A DNA stretch of 5,585 bases, taken from positions 1-5,585 of the forward strand of contig JACDAZ010000181.1 in NCBI GenBank assembly GCA_013695175.1. The letters are read 5' to 3'. The stretch comes from Flavisolibacter sp. (GTDB lineage: Bacteria; Bacteroidota; Bacteroidia; Chitinophagales; Chitinophagaceae). The position numbers were made by a program, and so were the translations under genes. Below the pieces are notes generated by a model, which was not told the origin of the DNA, made no database searches, and saw nothing but the letters and a program-made list of their open reading frames with translations. The number at the start of each line of letters is the position of its first letter. The first letter of the stretch is position 1. Below, one piece after another: positions 4,620 through 5,585 of the stretch.

Positions 4620-5585
4620 TTACCACCTTAGTTCAAGCCGGTTATTTCTTCTTTCAATATCGGCCATCCTATGGCTTGGATCTATTTCCACACTTATAAT
4701 ATCTATTAAGCGTTTATTTGTTTCTATTTCATACGTTGGGTGCGCCCATCTCCAGGCGGGGTAATTTTTCCTGTTTCCCATTCCTTCTTCTGCCAGTTTT
4801 GTTCCATACATTAAATTTAATGGTACATAATGCCACTCAACACTCCCATCTCTAAATGTAACTTTTACATCTACAGGCATTGGCATTTCACCAATTCTTT
4901 TTAATCTGATCCTGGTTGCTGCATTTTGTTCATATAAACTATCAATACCATAGTCTATTGTTTTTGTTGTATTGACCCAATACATTTTATACCAATCCAG
5001 TTTTATATCGCTATGCTTTTCAGCAATACGAATGAAATCATTTACATCAGGATGTTTAAATTTCCATTGCTTATAAAAATCCAGTAAAATTTGATCACGT
5101 ACAGGTGCTCCAACTATATACCCCAATTGTTCAAGGAAAACAGCTCCTTTACTATAAGAGGCATTACTATAAGCATAGTTGGTATTAAAATGATCAGCAT
5201 GTGTAGTTAAAGGTTCTTCCAAACCACTACGAACCAGGTTAAAATAGCCGGTGTAATTTGCATTATGACTCAGGGGCAAGCGGGAATAATATGTTGAATC
5301 TGAAACTCGCCGATGTACCGGACTTGAATTTGCTAAAACATGTTGCCTGTAATGTTCTTCGACCAGATTTGTTGCATATTCAGTAAATCCTTCATCCATC
5401 CATGCATATAATGATTCATTAAACCCTAGCACCATCTGGTACCAGCTATGCATCCACTCATGGAACACAGTTCCTAATCCCGGGCCTGATAGCATGGTAG
5501 ACATAGCGTATTCCATACCTCCATCACCACCATGTATAAACGAATATTGCTTGTAAGGATAGGTGCCAAAATTCTTTTTAATAAA
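4620..5585 (-). CDS. M1 family zinc metallopeptidase (aminopeptidase N-like), C-terminal 321 residues
   Basis: The reading frame stays open to the right edge of the window, so the start and N-terminal domain lie outside; an internal Met at 5516 is not the start, because the conserved substrate motif precedes it. Counting from the edge, GGMEY (22-26) replaces the GAMEN substrate-binding motif. H42-E43-W-M-H46, then 18 residues, then E65 (WMDEGFTEY) form the complete HExxH-x18-E zinc site. Y144 in YSKG is the likely transition-state tyrosine. The tail (about 230-321) ends with VEIDPSHRMADIERRNN, which I recall from Bacteroidota M1 peptidases. All catalytic residues are present, so the enzyme should remove N-terminal residues from peptides. 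Location is unknown: any signal peptide lies beyond the edge, although many relatives are exported. It is convergent with rsmG (7-bp gap) and not part of its operon. Confidence 0.93.
   Translation of the reverse strand, partial: FIKKNFGTYPYKQYSFIHGGDGGMEYAMSTMLSGPGLGTVFHEWMHSWYQMVLGFNESLYAWMDEGFTEYATNLVEEHYRQHVLANSSPVHRRVSDSTYYSRLPLSHNANYTGYFNLVRSGLEEPLTTHADHFNTNYAYSNASYSKGAVFLEQLGYIVGAPVRDQILLDFYKQWKFKHPDVNDFIRIAEKHSDIKLDWYKMYWVNTTKTIDYGIDSLYEQNAATRIRLKRIGEMPMPVDVKVTFRDGSVEWHYVPLNLMYGTKLAEEGMGNRKNYPAWRWAHPTYEIETNKRLIDIISVEIDPSHRMADIERRNNRLELRW

Noticed and set aside
1..5585. CRISPR array, tRNA or rRNA gene, insertion sequence, integrase, toxin-antitoxin or defence genes
   Set aside because: No regular repeat-spacer pattern, cloverleaf-like sequence, terminal inverted repeats or recognisable mobile or defence protein was seen on either strand. 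Every larger frame is a housekeeping or envelope gene.

Overview
This looks like ordinary chromosome from a low-GC member of the Bacteroidota, most likely Chitinophagaceae or a close relative. The reasons are the AT-rich sequence, starts without Shine-Dalgarno sites, one promoter-like site fitting the Bacteroidota consensus (TTTG, about 20 nt, TAnnTTTG), a citrate synthase start of the mitochondrial type, and a Tgt with a degenerate zinc site. The assignment rests on motif recognition, not on a search.

Left block, minus strand, in transcription order: tgt (2670-1531), an LptF/LptG-family LPS-transport permease (1420-326), then the first 63 codons of a citrate synthase (190-1, running off the left edge). 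The gaps of 110 and 135 bp suggest that tgt and the permease may share a transcript. The best promoter-like signal in the window (233-264) precedes the citrate synthase, so that gene probably has its own promoter.

Right block: a 66-84 bp divergent spacer (2671-2736 or 2754, depending on the start used) separates tgt from a plus-strand membrane family-2 glycosyltransferase (ATG at 2755 to 3873). It is followed after 76 bp by rsmG (3950-4612), the 16S rRNA m7G527 methyltransferase. rsmG converges on an M1-family zinc aminopeptidase (5585-4620, N-terminus beyond the right edge), with 7 bp between the two stop codons.

The genes do not form one pathway. Two modify RNA (Tgt makes the tRNA queuosine precursor, RsmG methylates 16S rRNA), two probably serve the envelope (the LPS permease and the membrane glycosyltransferase), one is the entry enzyme of the TCA cycle, and one is a peptidase. 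There is no mobile element, CRISPR array, tRNA or rRNA, and no intergenic stretch above 300 bp. I found no convincing evidence of an undescribed system. The points most worth a second look are the loss of two of the four zinc ligands in Tgt, the citrate synthase promoter region (which also holds a tiny hydrophobic ORF), and the unassigned membrane glycosyltransferase beside an LPS-export gene.
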